In this document: positions 1 through 64,000 of the stretch, piece after piece
Layout of the letters: the number at the start of each line of letters is the position of its first letter
How positions within the stretch are numbered: the stretch's first letter is position 1
Source of the DNA: Salminus brasiliensis
Taxonomy: Eukaryota; Chordata; Actinopteri; Characiformes; Bryconidae
Length of the DNA: 64,000 nucleotides
Reading direction: 5' to 3'
Assembly: GCF_030463535.1 (NCBI RefSeq)
Contig: NC_132891.1
Coordinates: 2,991,951-3,055,950, forward strand
The notes under the pieces: model-generated
What the model was told of the DNA's origin: nothing
Databases searched by the model: none
Seen by the model: only the letters and a program-made list of their open reading frames with translations
Program-made: the position numbers and the translations under genes

Positions 1-860
1 TGTAAAGTTAGTGTATAGACTGAGGCAGATTATGGTTAAGTGTATAAATGTAAGTTAGTCTACAGATGGTAGTAAATTTTGGTTAAATGTATTAATGTAA
101 GTTGGTCTATAAACTAGAAGATTATGGTTAGATGTATAAACATAGTCCATAGGTTATAGCAGATTATTGTTAAATGTATAAATGCAAGTTAGTCTGTAGA
201 CGGTAGCAGATTATGGTTAACTGTATTAATGCAAGTTAGTCTATAGACTAATAGATGTATAAACGTAGTCCATAGGCTATAGTAGATTATGGTTAAATGT
301 ATAAATGTAATCCATAGACTGTAGTAGAGTATGGTGAAATGCAAGTTAGTCTATAGACGGTAGCAGATTATGGTTAAATGTATTAATATGGTGTATTCAT
401 GGTGGTAAATATTGGTTAAATGTAGTCTGTAGACTGTGGTTAAATATAAATGTAGCCCCTAGACTGTAGCAGATTATGGTAAAATGTGTAAATCTAAGTT
501 AGTCTATAGACTGTAGTAGATTATGGTTAAATGTATAGCTGTAGGTTGTATACTAGCAGATTATGGTTAAATGTATTAATGTCGTCTACATACAGACTAC
601 AGCAAATTGTGGTTAGAATTCCAAACATTCTGTTTACGTGTAATTGTATAAGTGTAATTGGCAGCGCTCAGCAGATTACAGTTATGAACTATGATGCAGT
701 GTTGTTTAGTGTTCAGCAGATTGAAGATAATTGTAATAATTTGGAATATAGACTATACTAATAAAACAAAAAGGTAAGTGTACCGTAATAGGCCGTAGAG
801 TTAAATATTGTTTAGCAGACTGCAGTTCTGGACTATAGACTACCTTGGGTGATGGTTTTG
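1..860. repeat. Degenerate AT-rich tandem repeat
   Basis: Imperfect units of roughly 45-60 bp built from variants of GCAGATTATGGTTAAATGTA, ATGTAAGTTAGTCTATAGAC and related pieces. They recur from the window edge to about position 560 and decay to about 860. No coding potential; the array probably continues upstream of the window. Confidence 0.8.
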
Positions 861-1330
861 CTGTATGTAGCCAGTCTATAGGGAATTAAAGTAGTAGTCT
901 GATCTAGTTAATCTAATTAAATCTGTTAAAATGTGTTTATAGCGTTGAGCTAATTTGCAGTTAAACTCTCAGGACTGTCATGGTTTGCTTTGTTATTGTC
1001 GTTTACTGCCGGTCAGCGCTGTCGGTCAGTAAACCAGCAGCCTGTAGCTTTTTAACATCTGGCGTTTCTCTGCTGTTCTTGTTTAGACGGTTTCTTAAGG
1101 CTTAACTGGATTAGGTTTGAGGACTTCTACTAAATCTGAAGCTCGACGGAGTTGAGAGTGTTGGTGCTGCCGAGGCCGTCTGTGCTGTTTTTGCGGTCTT
1201 TGTTCTGTGGCTGCTGTTTGGTGACGACTTCTCCCTCTTCTCATAGGTGTCCTGCTCAGGCCCAGGAGGCTGTGAATTGTTCTGAGGAGAGGAATAATAA
1301 GGGAAGGACAAAACCGAAGGAAAAGTGGCC
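861..1330 (+). other. plcg1: plcg1 upstream region and 5'UTR
   Basis: Single-copy-looking sequence before the start codon. A strong polypyrimidine tract ends in CATAG at 1242-1246 (CTTCTCCCTCTTCTCATAG). It could be the acceptor of a 5'UTR intron, making the first coding exon begin at about 1247. No TATA box or clear promoter was recognised; the true transcription start may lie upstream of the window. Confidence 0.45.
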
Positions 1331-54119
<52,789 letters not shown>

Positions 54120-54284
54120 CCCCCCCGCCCAGCACACCCCCTCCCACGAACCTACCCAGGGCCACCGCGAGGGTCTGTCACTGCTCACGATGTCATGGAC
54201 TGCTGTGAAACCTGTTTCTATGGAAACGTTGTCGCCAGTGCTTTTGGCCTACATTTCAGGCAGATCCCTCTCGCGCTCTCCCCC

Positions 54285-54319
54285 CCCCCCCTTCTCTCTC
54301 TCTCTCTCTCCCCCCCCCC

Positions 54320-54364
<45 letters not shown>

Positions 54365-54405
54365 TTTCTCTCTCTGTCTGTCTCCTCCCTCCCTCCCTCC
54401 CTCCT
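54285..54405. repeat. plcg1: C-run and (CT)n tract in the plcg1 3'UTR
   Basis: Two CCCCCCCCCCTTCTCTCTCT blocks then (CT)n and (CCCT)n. Confidence 0.95.
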
Positions 54406-57126
54406 CGGTGGACAGTATTGAGGGGAAGAGAGTGGGAGGGCTTTTGGTCGTGGAGAGAATGGAGAAACTGTGCTCGGCCTCTTGCGAGCGAATGGCCAGA
54501 AGGAGGCGTGTGAGCGTACCGCAGGACGATCAGCAGTCTCGAGGACGAGGGGGAAAAGAAGAAAGACCAGCGGTCAAGAACTGGGAGGGGACGGTGTTCT
54601 CGGCATCTGTATGAAACTGCTTCGAGATTAGGATTTTCCTTTTTTCCTTCAGTTCTTCTCTCTGGCGTATATAAATATATAGGTATATATATATTTATTC
54701 CAGCTCTGCTGTCTACCAGAGAACAGCCGCAGCTGATCTGCTCTCAAAGAGCCTCTCTCTCCATGTCTGATTGATTTTCCATTATTATTTTTTTTCTCCT
54801 TTTTCAAATGTTATTATTTAAACAGCAATTTTTAACTTTCATAATGTGATTTTTGTTGTTTTGTTTTTTTTGTTTCTGTTTATCTTTAATTTTTTTAGTA
54901 ATGTATGTGTCTAACACAAGGGCTTGGCTTGCCTTTTCTTTCTTTCTCTCCCCTCGCTCGCTCGCTCACGCGCTCTCTCCTCTACCCCTTTTCATAAGCT
55001 GACCGACTTCAGTGTCTGACCCCCCCACCCCCACACCGGACACTTCTTATTTTTCTTTTCCTTTTATTTTTTGGTCTTTAACGTCAGGCAGACGCCCGGG
55101 CAGCCATAAGAGAAAGCTCAGGAAGAAGAATCCTCAGTGCGTTTTTATTGGAGTCTTATTGGGACGGGGGTCTTTAGGAAAATGGGACCAGGCAGTTTTG
55201 CAGAGGCCTTTTAAACTAGCCTTGACTTCATCAACGTCTGGAACATCGTTATTATTATTATGATTTATTATTACTTCTTAAGGGTCCTGGACTCTGTTCT
55301 TCAGTTATTCCAGTGATCAGGGATTCAGTACTGTGGTGGATGAGGCGGCAGGACAACAGCAGGAAGCGTGTCCTCCCCCCAACGCTGGACCTCGTTCACC
55401 AAATTATGTCTTCAAACCCGTTCAGGCCGTTTTTAAGAAGATGCAGATGTTCCCCAGTGTTTTTTTAGGTGGGATGGGTTCAGTTTAGGAGGACAGTGGG
55501 ATCCATCACTATCTTAAAAACACCATCATGAATCAGACCTAAACTCAAGAACTCATTTTTTAAAGAAATCTAAATTCAGATGTTGGTGAAGGAGGTCCAG
55601 TGTTTTCAGCTCTGATGTTGGTCAGTTCAGTCCAGTTTAGTATTAATAGTCGAGACTGGAGAGGAAGACGTTATTTAAGATTTTCCATTTTTTTAATTGA
55701 AGACTGACTCATCATATTTACTCACACACACACACACACACACACCCCTCTTTATCCCAATTCTTCATTATTCAACACTTACATTCCTGTAGCAGCTTCA
55801 TTCAGGGCTCCTGAGCTCTTTCAGCAATCCTCCTCTCTTTCCCCCAGTTTCTCCTGTCAGCTGGAGTTCCTCATAAAAAGGTTCATTCTAGACCGCTAGA
55901 AGACCACTGGAAGACCACCCACCGCCCACTTCACTCCACATCTTCAGTACTCCACACTTCCGTTCCTGTAGAGCATCATCCTCCTCCTCCTCCAGGACAT
56001 GCTGCGACATCCACACTCGCTCTGTTCAGCATGTTCTGCTTGACTAGTGAATTTAGAGCTGCAGAGCTAGACTGTATTAAAATGGGCCAAAAAGCAGGAA
56101 ACGCCAACAGGGAAACACACTGACTTTATTATCCCCTCTTATTAATTTTTATTATTATTATTATTTTCTTTCTTTAAGGACCAAATGAACTGCACACTTG
56201 AGTTGGGCCGTCTCTCGCAGGGGACCATAGTTGGTTGCTGTGTCTGTAGTGAGTCTGTGTGACGAGGCCGGGCATTTTTTTTTTAAAAGTCTACAAAACT
56301 GTAGCTCCTCCCCGTTGTCTGATCTCCCGTTCTGCCCAAACATCGAGCTGTTGGTGGGGGATCCCATCAAGTGTTGGGTGTTTATCACGGGGGGTAAGAT
56401 GGTGCCAAGGTAAGATGTCTGACCATCCTGATCATTTCCCCCCAGAGGGAATGACCACACGTCCCAGTGCCAGTCTTGTCCGTCCTTTTGGACGGATCGG
56501 GCTTCCCCTAATACCGGGTCTGTGCGCAACATGCCCTCTGGATGTGGGCCATGAGGGTTCCCCAGGTGGCCTCAGCCGTATGTGAAAGCAGGAGCATTGA
56601 AATTCCAGAGCTCGTCCCGTCAGTCCTGTAGGATCTGATGTTCCTTTATATAAAGACCAGTCGTTCCTGATCAGTAGAAACGGTGACCGCGCAGATCTTC
56701 AGGATGTGGTACCTACAGCCTGGTGGCCGCCTCAAAAGACCTGCAAGTCCAGCGCACATCCAATCAGTCCCTGTGGATTAGGGTTGCGACAGCTGTGATC
56801 TTCAGGATGCGGTGGGTCCATGAAGCCACCCCAGGTGCCTGCAGCCTAGTGGACACCCCAAAAGGTAGCGCAGGACCTCCAATTCCAGCCCTGATCATGT
56901 TCCGTTACGAGACTGTGATCCAGCGGTCAGAAAATGCAGTTCTGAGGCATCTGAAGTCCAGAGAAATGGTAATGCCATCGCCGGCCCTCGCCAGTGTTCT
57001 TCACCCTAATCATCTTAATGAAGCCCTCTGTTCTTCTCGCTCTGTAAATCTGTAAATCCATGCCTCCTCCTCCTCCCTACAGCCCTTTGAATTTGCTTCA
57101 ATGTGCCTCAGTCTGTGTGTGTGAGT

Positions 57127-57159
<33 letters not shown>

Positions 57160-57371
57160 TACATATATACATATTTATACATCAATGAGAGACTCCCTGT
57201 TGGACATGTATGCCTTTTTTATGATTTTTGTTTCTGACATCACCGTTTTGTTACCTATGCTCTTATTTACAAACAAAGCCTTTTCTGTAATGTGCCTATG
57301 CTACATTGGGGGGGAAAGTATACATTTTAATTTTTGCCTTTCATATGAAACATATTCAAGCCTGAGAATTA

Positions 57372-57381
57372 AATAAATAAA
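57372..57381 (+). terminator. plcg1: Overlapping poly(A) signals for plcg1
   Basis: AATAAATAAA gives two overlapping AATAAA hexamers after an AT-rich UTR-like stretch. This is the first good candidate on the + strand after a long signal-poor region. Position inferred from sequence only. Confidence 0.6.
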
Positions 57382-57903
57382 GTAATTATTCAACTACGCA
57401 GAGTGGCCTGTGCTTGCTTCGACACGTTCAGCAGCTTAAAAGGACGCTGGCGCTCCCCACCTGTAGGGGGAGCCCAGGAGCAAAAAAAAAAACATCAGAC
57501 TTTCTCAGAGAAGCTGTGCACTAGTCTTCAAATCCGATAACGGGCATTTTAGCATCTGATCCGAGTACCCTAATGCTGGCTGTCGGGCGATACTGATCTG
57601 ATCCGAGTCATAGTGTAAAAGTGTTACTCTACCGCCTCCGCCCACATGCTTCTACACCTTCAGATCTCAGCTTGTCCAGAAATGCGTGTACAGCTGTCCA
57701 TGAGGGGGCGCTAAATAAAAAATAATAATAATAATAAAACAGGATTTGTATTTACAGCAGTGAAGTTAAACTAAAATACACGCCCCACCTGTAGGGGGAG
57801 CCCAGGAGCAAAAAATAAATAAATAATAATAAAAAAAATATATATATATATAACACAAAGCAGGTTTGAACAGCACAACCGATGTGTTTTGTTAAATTTT
57901 CCA
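57382..57903. other. Intergenic gap between convergent genes
   Basis: About 520 bp between the two putative poly(A) signals. A segment CACCTGTAGGGGGAGCCCAG GAGCAAAAAA occurs twice (57459 and 57786), and (TAA)n/(TA)n tracts follow. Confidence 0.7.
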
Positions 57904-57909
57904 TTTATT
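57904..57909 (-). terminator. zhx3: Candidate poly(A) signal for zhx3
   Basis: TTTATT on the + strand reads AATAAA on the - strand, about 800 nt past the inferred zhx3 stop. AT-rich surroundings. Inferred. Confidence 0.45.
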
Positions 57910-58629
57910 CTGCAAATATCTGTAAAAATTATACAACAACCCTAGCAGTACTCATACTGGTGAAACTGGTCAACGCTTTAACAATCATGATTTTTATTTT
58001 TTTCGTATTTTTTTCCTAGAGGAAAAATGTACACGAAGACAATGTGCTCCAGTATTGATGCTTCAGCTATGGAATACAGATAAACGTCTCCTCCACGCGC
58101 CGTCAGTCATGAACGTCCCGACACAAACAAAACAAAAACAAATCAACAAACGAAAGCTCGGAGAGAGCTGTGCAGTATGAATCCTGTACCTTACGTCTAC
58201 CATACAGCTCCAGCAACAAGTCCATCCTAACCACCTTCACACACACACTTCCTGTCCAGCAGATCAAGTCCATCCGTCCGTCCAGTCTGAAGGCCTCTCG
58301 TCAAAAACTCCGCCTCAGCTCGTTTTCCCCTCCTTGCTCTTTTTCGGAGCTGAAATGTAGCCCAGAAATCCCCGGGCGTATAAAAGAAACTGGGTAAGAG
58401 AACCACCCTGTGGATCGTGGTGTGGTGTGGAGTGGCTGGTTGACCTCAGGGTGAAGAGTAAAAAAAAAAAATAAAAAAAAAACGGCATCACTTCGGGACC
58501 TGGACCGGTGGACCGGTGGACCGGTGGACCTGGCCTCCTCCAGTGACTCTGTTACAATCACATCTGCCATTTACACAACGCTCGCAGTAAAAGGCCACCG
58601 GTGCTGCACATCCCACGGGGCAAATCTGT

Positions 58630-58675
<46 letters not shown>

Positions 58676-58708
58676 CTCTCTCTCTCGTCCGTGGTCCCTC
58701 TTCCCTCT

Positions 58709-58719
58709 TTAGTCAGAAC
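58709..58719 (-). CDS. zhx3: zhx3 inferred terminal coding micro-exon
   Basis: On the - strand a strong acceptor (GTGCGTGTGTTCTTTCCAG) is followed by GTTCTGACTAA. Joined to the phase-1 donor at 59151 it completes Gly-Ser-Asp-stop. This fits a protein ending in a short acidic tail, and mammalian ZHX3 also ends in Asp. Without the splice the frame reads on to a stop at 59114. This is an inference from splice signals. Confidence 0.55.
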
Positions 58720-59151
58720 CTGGAAAGAACACACGCACGTCAGATTAGACCGAAGGTGGTGGATTATCGACAGCAGTACAGTATCAGTGGTTTATAGTGG
58801 GTGAATGTGCTGTGTGTGTGATTGGGGTTTGTATAGCGTGTGATAGCATTAGCATATTAGCATTGGCATAGAAACACTGGCATAGAAGCATATTAGCATT
58901 AGCATATTAGCATTGGCATAGAAGCATATTAGCATTAGCATATTAGCATTGGCATAGAAGCATATTAGCATTGGCATATTAGCATTGGCAGAACCCTAAT
59001 GTAGTGCATTAATGAATAAGGCAGTTTTGGACACGGCTCAGATATAAACAGGGTCCAGGAGGAATACATTTGTGTTGTCATGGAAACCAACGTAAAGAAA
59101 CCGGAACCGTTTATTACGCCGACAGAAATCTACCTAACGAGGCCGTCTCAC
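58720..59151 (-). other. zhx3: zhx3 inferred last intron
   Basis: Runs from GTGAGA (59151 downward) to TTCTTTCCAG. It contains a tandem of ATTAGCATATTAGCATTGGC ATAGAAGC units at 58847-58990. Confidence 0.5.
58847..58990. repeat. Tandem repeat of TTAGCATTGGCATAGAAGCA type
   Basis: Four to five units of about 30 bp made of TAGCATT, AGCATAT and GGCATAGAA blocks. Confidence 0.9.
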
Positions 59152-61095
59152 CTTCCTTCTCCCCAGCAGCTGCTTCTCCAGTCGTCGCCTTGGTGGTCTG
59201 ATCTTTGGAGGGGACGTTGGTCACCGACTGCTCCATTTGCTCCTCCTTCACTTCTTCATCACGCTGTGCCGACGGTAAGGCCGCTTTGCCTTTGGCTGCG
59301 GAGGGCGAAGCCTTCACCTCCACGGCCTCTGCATCTTCGGACTTCGGACCCTCCTCAGAGGCCTTCGTTTGCCTCGTGAACCACCTCCTGACCAGCTCCT
59401 CGCTTAGACCACTTGACTTGACTAGCTCCTCCAGCTGATTCTCCACCAGCTTGCCACAGGCAGTGAAGTGTTCCTGAAGCGCGCTGAGGTCCCCTTTCTG
59501 GAAGTCCTCCTCATCTACCATGGATTGATAGCTCTCAAGCCACTTGAGCTGACCGTTCTTCAGGACGTAGCGACAGTCCCCAAACCAGCGCACCACTTCT
59601 GGGCGGGGCAGGCCGGTTTTGGCTATCAGTTCGTTGTACAGGGGGCTACTGGGCCAGTGGGTGCGAGCGAAGGCTTGCTTTAGCAGATGAAGCTGTTCAG
59701 GCGTCTTCTTTCCTCGGTATGCGGTGTGGGGGGGTTGAGATGGAGGCGGGGTGGATGTCTGAGGAGCGGAGGGAGGCACTTTATTGGTCTCCGGCTGTGG
59801 ACTTCCCTCCAGTTCACCTTTTCCGTTGGATTCGGTGACCTTCAGCATTTTGAGATTGATCTTTATCGGGTTGACCTTTGGCTCGGTCCCAGGCGAGTCG
59901 TCCCTTCCCTGCTGCTGGGTTTCCGACAGCGGTTCTTCAGCGTCGTCTTTACCCTCCGCCGCTTCCTCCTTCCCCTTCTCCCCCTCTTCTCCTGCCTTCT
60001 TCTCCTCTTCCTCCTCCTCCTCCTCGTTGTCGTCTTCCTCCCTCTCCGCCCGTTCCAACTCCTCCTTCTTCTTCTCCGCTGCCACTCTCCTCCGCCTATC
60101 TGCAAACCAGCCATGGATTTCCCGCCGAGTCATTTTCGTCTCCCCTCGTAACCGGTCCACTTCGTCCCCGGACGGATCGGGGTCCTGGGCGAAGCTGGCC
60201 TCGAGAGCCCGGACCTGGTGGGGCTCCCTCTCTTTGTACCGTATCGCCGTGAAGTCCGGAGAAGGAGGTCGAGGAGTACGTCTCGTTGGGGTGGGCGGTG
60301 TTGTCTGCTGCTGCTGCTGCCGCGAGGGGCTCAGCGGCATCTTTTGAGGGGTTTTGGGCCTCTCCGTTGATGCGCCGCTGTCCGAAACGTCTCCGGCGGC
60401 AGTGGAGGAAGGGGCGGAAGAGCTGGCTGCGCTGTTTGCTGGGGTTTGACCGCCAGTGCTCGACCTTGAGCCTTTGAGATTGCGGAAGTGGTAACGGCGG
60501 TCGCTGAACCACTTCCGTACCTCGCGGACCGTCAGGCCGGTCAGGCTGGTGAGCCGGTCTACCTCCTCCTGATTGGGGAACTGGCTGATGAGGAAGCTCT
60601 CCTTTAAGGCTAACAGCTGTTCCTGGGACTTTTTGGCTTTATAAAAGCTGGGGTCTAGGAAGCTTGTGGTGGCGAGAGTGCGTGAGTTAGCGGAAGCTGG
60701 TGAAGGGGAGTCCGATTTACTGGGGACGACGTCGGTGGTAGCTGTGGGAGCTGGGCTGGTGCTGACCGGAACACTGGGGCTACCACCACCGCTGCCACTC
60801 TTGTTTTCGCTACTGTTCTTAGTGTTTCCTTTAGGATCAGCGCTGCCTTTACTATCCACACTACTTTTGGCAGCGCTGCCCTTCCCATTAGTGCTGTTTT
60901 TGTTATCATTGACCGTTTTGGCATTACCGTTGCTGGGTGTGCTGCTTCTGCCATTAGTGCTAGGTATACTGGCCTTACTATTGTTACTATTGCTGTTATT
61001 CAATTTGCCACTGCTGCTGCTACTAATGCTAATAACACTAGTATGGCTGCTCAGGCTGCTGTTTGTGCTGGCACTAGTAAGAATACTGCTTGCGA

Positions 61096-61135
<40 letters not shown>

Positions 61136-62629
61136 ACTCCCGCCGCCTCCACTGCTGCTATTGCTGATGGTGTAATTTCCACTATTGCTGCTTCCAACTG
61201 AGCCCACCACCATGCTGAGTCCCTTGTCAGCTACGAGGGCAGCAGCAGGCTTTGCCTGCATTGTGGGCTTAGCTGCAGCCTGTGGCTTGGGTGTGACAGC
61301 CAGGGCAACAGGGGCACTGCTGACCTGAATCCCGTTAGCCATCATGGGCTGAGTTACGATGACTCCTCCTTGGCCGACCAGACTGCCCTGCAAAATGTGA
61401 GGGATACCAGTTGCCCCTAAGGAGGCTGGGAGGACCGTGATGGTTTGCTGAGGGGTGCTATGGTGAGCCTGACTCTGGCGGTGCTGTTGCTGCTGCTGCT
61501 GCTGACCGGCAGGGGGCGCCGTCTGTATGATGGTGTTGAACATCTTCCGACGGGCATCCTCAATCTCCTCCGGTGACCAGCTAATTCCTTGCTTAAGCCT
61601 CTGGGCTGTGAACCAGATTTTGATCTGCTCCTCAGGGTACTTGGTAACTACGGTCAGGTAGCACAGCTCAGCCTTGGTTGGGTAGGGGAACTTGCTGAAG
61701 GAGGTCTTCAGGAAGCTGCTGCTGTCCATGGATGCATTGTAGGTGGGAATGCTGCTCAGAGGAATCATGACTTTTGGTAAATTCTTGGAGCTTGCCGCGG
61801 TGGACGAAGACGAGGAGGACGAAGACGAAGACAACGAGGACTGCTGGTTGAGACTCCTGTTCTGGACCACCGAGACAACTTGGGTCATGGCCGTTTTGAG
61901 CATCGGTAAGGCTCCAGAGCCATTGACGATCTGTATCGCAGAGGGCAAGGTGACTTTGCTCGCCGCCCCATTGTGTACGATGGTAGGGACGTGGGTGACC
62001 GTGACCGCTGGCGAATCTTTCGGCTCCACCTGCTTGGCGGTTGGAGTTACGGGCTCATCCGCAACGGGATGAGAAACTACAATCCTCTTGGGCTCAGATT
62101 TTCCCTTCAGCATTTTCATGATGGGCGTCTTGGTGATGGAAATCTCAGACTCCTTTGAAGCAGCACTTTCCCCAGCGCCCACCACGAGGCTCTGCTCCAC
62201 GGTGACCTTTCGGTCCTTCTTTTTCAGCTGAAGAGTGGTGGTCATTGTGCTGGGGTGGACGCGGGCGTTGTGCAAAGCGAGCCCTTCGAATTTCACAGCG
62301 CTGACTCCGCAGTCCACACAGAGGAAGGTGGGGTCAGAACGAAACTCTGGGTGCCCGCTGTAGACATGGTCCAGGAAAAGATTCAAGTCCTGGGTCTCAA
62401 AATTACAGGGCCTGCAGGTGTAAGTGCCGCCATCTTTATGGGCATCGCTTGAATCCTGCCCAGAGGATTCGTCCAGACCATGGAAGCCTTTTCCGCTCGC
62501 TTCCTCCTTGTGGAAGAAGCTGCTTTCCTTGGACGAGGGAGAATGCCGGCCCTTCTCGAGCTCGTCCTGTAGATGCATGGTCTTCACAGGGATCATGCAG
62601 GGAATCGTGGATTTCCTCTTGCTAGCCAT
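59152..62629 (-). CDS. zhx3: Zinc fingers and homeoboxes protein 3 (main coding exon)
   Basis: Encodes a nuclear transcriptional repressor of the ZHX family. One uninterrupted exon gives 1159 residues from the ATG at 62629, with a phase-1 donor at its end. The N-terminus MASKRKSTIPCMIPVKT matches vertebrate ZHX3. Two C2H2 fingers lie at about 69-94 (CxxC..HxxxxH) and 102-126. Homeodomains are at about 305-365 (YPEEQIKIWFTAQRLKQGIS), 662-720 (TVREVRKWFSDRRYH), 797-855 (EIHGWFADRRRR), 972-1032 (PEVVRWFGDCRYVLKNGQLK) and 1042-1092 (ELVRRWFTRQ). It is about 200 residues longer than human ZHX3 (956), mostly from a Ser/Asn/Gly/Lys-rich insert between homeodomains 1 and 2 plus acidic and Gln runs. 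An in-frame ATG 8 codons upstream exists, but MASKRK is the family start with a good Kozak context. ZHX genes are known for large single coding exons. Confidence 0.96.
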
Positions 62630-62807
62630 GGCTCTTATTGAAGGTGTCTCCACTGAAATGCCTTAAACCAACTAAGACTCCACCCCTATAAGCTGTCCAT
62701 GGATAGGGAGTTGGCGTGGAACATGACCGTCAGCCGTCAGTCCACAAAGACCCTCCCTCTTCGTTAATGGGTGGGTGGGGCTGTATTTAAGGCATCACAT
62801 AATCAGC
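62630..62807 (-). other. zhx3: zhx3 5'UTR part of the coding exon
   Basis: On the - strand a pyrimidine-rich acceptor (TTTCTTTTCTCTGTCGTTTACAG) ends at 62808, so the coding exon probably starts at 62807. Upstream 5'UTR exons and the promoter would then lie beyond, possibly outside the window. Confidence 0.6.
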
Positions 62808-62839
62808 CTGTAAACGACAGAGAAAAGAAAGAGTTCATT

Positions 62840-62880
<41 letters not shown>

Positions 62881-62962
62881 GAGGACATCAGAATCCTAAA
62901 CATCATCAGCTAAAAACAAGGGATGTCCAGATTTGTGGACTGGGCTTGGGACCAGGCATCAT

Positions 62963-63002
<40 letters not shown>
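62840..63002. repeat. (CAA)n and (TCAA)n microsatellites
   Basis: (CAA)n at 62841-62880 and (TCAA)n at 62965-63002. Confidence 0.95.
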
Positions 63003-63545
63003 GCCTTTATTTAAACTCTCAGCACACAGAGAGTGACCCTCATTTGCAAATGTAGCAAAGCTAAAACATTAAATATGAAAAAAAAAGCCAAAGTCTGGTT
63101 AAATTATAGGGCAAATTAATAAAATAATCCAAAAAGAAAATTTATATATATTTTATTAAAATTAATAAAAATAAATCCAAGCAAGCAAAGTGAAAAACAA
63201 AAGAAATAATAGTTAAATCTGAAATAAAATAAAGAATATTTTAAATAATAAAACAATTTAAATCAAATAAATATAGCCAAAAATGATAAACAGGTCAAAA
63301 AGGGATTTAAAATAAAAAAGAAATAAAAATATAAGGGTAACAATAGTTAACAGTAACTAGAAATAGAAAACAAAATGAAAAGTAAAAGAAATATAAACTA
63401 AAAGGTTGAAAATGTTAATTTTATATTTATATAATATATTGTTATTATAAATAATTATTATTATTACTATTATTATGATTTTTTATTATATTATACGGCA
63501 CGATCACAGAGGGTCCATAAACCCCGTTTTAACAGTGAAAAAAAA
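63003..63545. other. AT-rich DNA without recognised features
   Basis: A/T-dominated sequence with AAATAAA and ATTATT motifs; no open frame or repeat that I can name. Confidence 0.7.
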
Positions 63546-63546
63546 A

Positions 63547-63925
63547 CACTATATGGACAAAAGTATTGGGACACCTGCTCTTCCATCGTTTCTTCCCAAA
63601 TTTAAAAAGAGTTTATCCTGCAAGGATTTTGGAGCATTGCTTCAAGAGCGTTAGTGAGGTCAAGATGTCGGATGATGATCACCACCCCACCTCATCATCA
63701 TCATCCCCAACTCCTCATCCCAAATCCTCCCAAAAGTACTGGATGGAGCTCCACCACCATCCATCATCCCAGAGAACACTCAGAGTTCTTCCACTGCTCC
63801 ACAGCTCAATGCTGGGGGGCTTTTTACACCCCTCTAGCCCACGCCTGGCATTATTAGGCAGCATGGTTTGCACATGTGTAAGCATTCCGAATAAGGGGTG
63901 TCCACAAACATTTGGACAGTATATA
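63547..63925 (+). mobile_element. MITE-A copy with both termini
   Basis: Starts CACTATATGGACAAAAGTAT TGGGACACC and ends GGGGTGTCCACAAACATTTG GACAG. A good copy for defining the family, with a small deletion before the right TIR. Confidence 0.92.
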
Positions 63926-64000
63926 AAATGAGGTGCTTTCACTGCAGCGGATCCGATCAGAGGCCACAAAACTGGCCTGGGACATCTCCACCAGCAGACA

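Larger units (their letters stand above)
54120..57400 (+). other. plcg1: plcg1 putative 3'UTR
   Basis: No further coding exon follows the TAG at 54117. The region has a C/CT-rich stretch at 54280-54405, T-rich AU sequence to 55000, unique sequence after that and (GT)n at 57119-57160. An AT-rich block before 57380 ends in overlapping AATAAA signals. The full 3.3-kb UTR is inferred; an earlier end near 54.9-55.3 kb is possible. Confidence 0.55.

Noticed and set aside
56161..56585. Open frames of 108-123 residues in the plcg1 3'UTR
   Set aside because: Overlapping on both strands with no recognised domain; more likely UTR or intergenic sequence.
58301..58670. Minus-strand frames (MADVIVTESLEEA... 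and ...FYCERCVNGRCDCNR) as zhx3 3' exons
   Set aside because: Their acceptors are weak and the frames run through simple repeats; the TTCTTTCCAG acceptor at 58720 is stronger and gives an immediate stop.
59863..61175. Several + and - strand frames overlapping zhx3 (for example a Leu-rich 169-residue frame at 60666)
   Set aside because: Shadows of the zhx3 coding exon caused by its skewed Ser, Glu and Gln codons.
62630..62653. Upstream in-frame ATG adding METPSIRA to ZHX3
   Set aside because: The family-conserved start is MASKRKS at 62629 with a better Kozak context; the upstream ATG is not conserved in known ZHX3.

Overview
The window is vertebrate nuclear DNA, almost certainly from a teleost fish. 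It holds multi-exon genes with GT-AG introns, large amounts of (TG)n, (CT)n and (AT)n microsatellite, tRNA-derived SINE fragments, and many short non-autonomous DNA transposons of kinds familiar from ray-finned fish. Two protein genes are present. plcg1 (phospholipase C gamma 1) is on the + strand and is complete. zhx3 (zinc fingers and homeoboxes 3) is on the - strand, with its whole coding part inside the window. The two genes face each other tail to tail, with about 0.5 kb between their putative poly(A) signals. As I recall, PLCG1 and ZHX3 are also neighbours in other vertebrates, which supports both identifications. Layout: 1-860 is a degenerate tandem repeat. 861-1330 is the upstream region and 5'UTR. 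plcg1 coding exons run from 1331 to 54119. I could place all 32 coding exons with canonical splice sites and a continuous frame; their lengths sum to 3912 nt, or 1303 codons plus stop. Catalytic histidines, both SH2 arginines, the SH3 core and the regulatory tyrosines are all present. A putative 3'UTR runs to about 57.4 kb. zhx3 occupies about 57.9-62.8 kb on the - strand. 62.8-64 kb is AT-rich intergenic or zhx3 intronic DNA with one transposon copy. PLCG1 is a cytosolic enzyme that growth-factor and antigen receptors recruit through its SH2 domains to hydrolyse PIP2. ZHX3 is a nuclear zinc-finger and homeodomain repressor. I see no functional link beyond shared position. Most of the window is plcg1 intron. 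Intron 1 (17.7 kb) carries a striking 46-bp minisatellite of about 65 units (12.65-15.65 kb). The introns also hold about 23 copies or fragments of one roughly 0.45-0.6 kb transposon family (called MITE-A here), a second family with nearly the same ends (MITE-D), a hAT-like element, several SINEs, four other minisatellites and a near-perfect 53-bp hairpin in intron 15. I found no undescribed multi-gene system. The best leads are the repeat biology, the splice acceptors in which UG repeats stand in for the polypyrimidine tract, and an inferred tiny terminal coding exon of zhx3.
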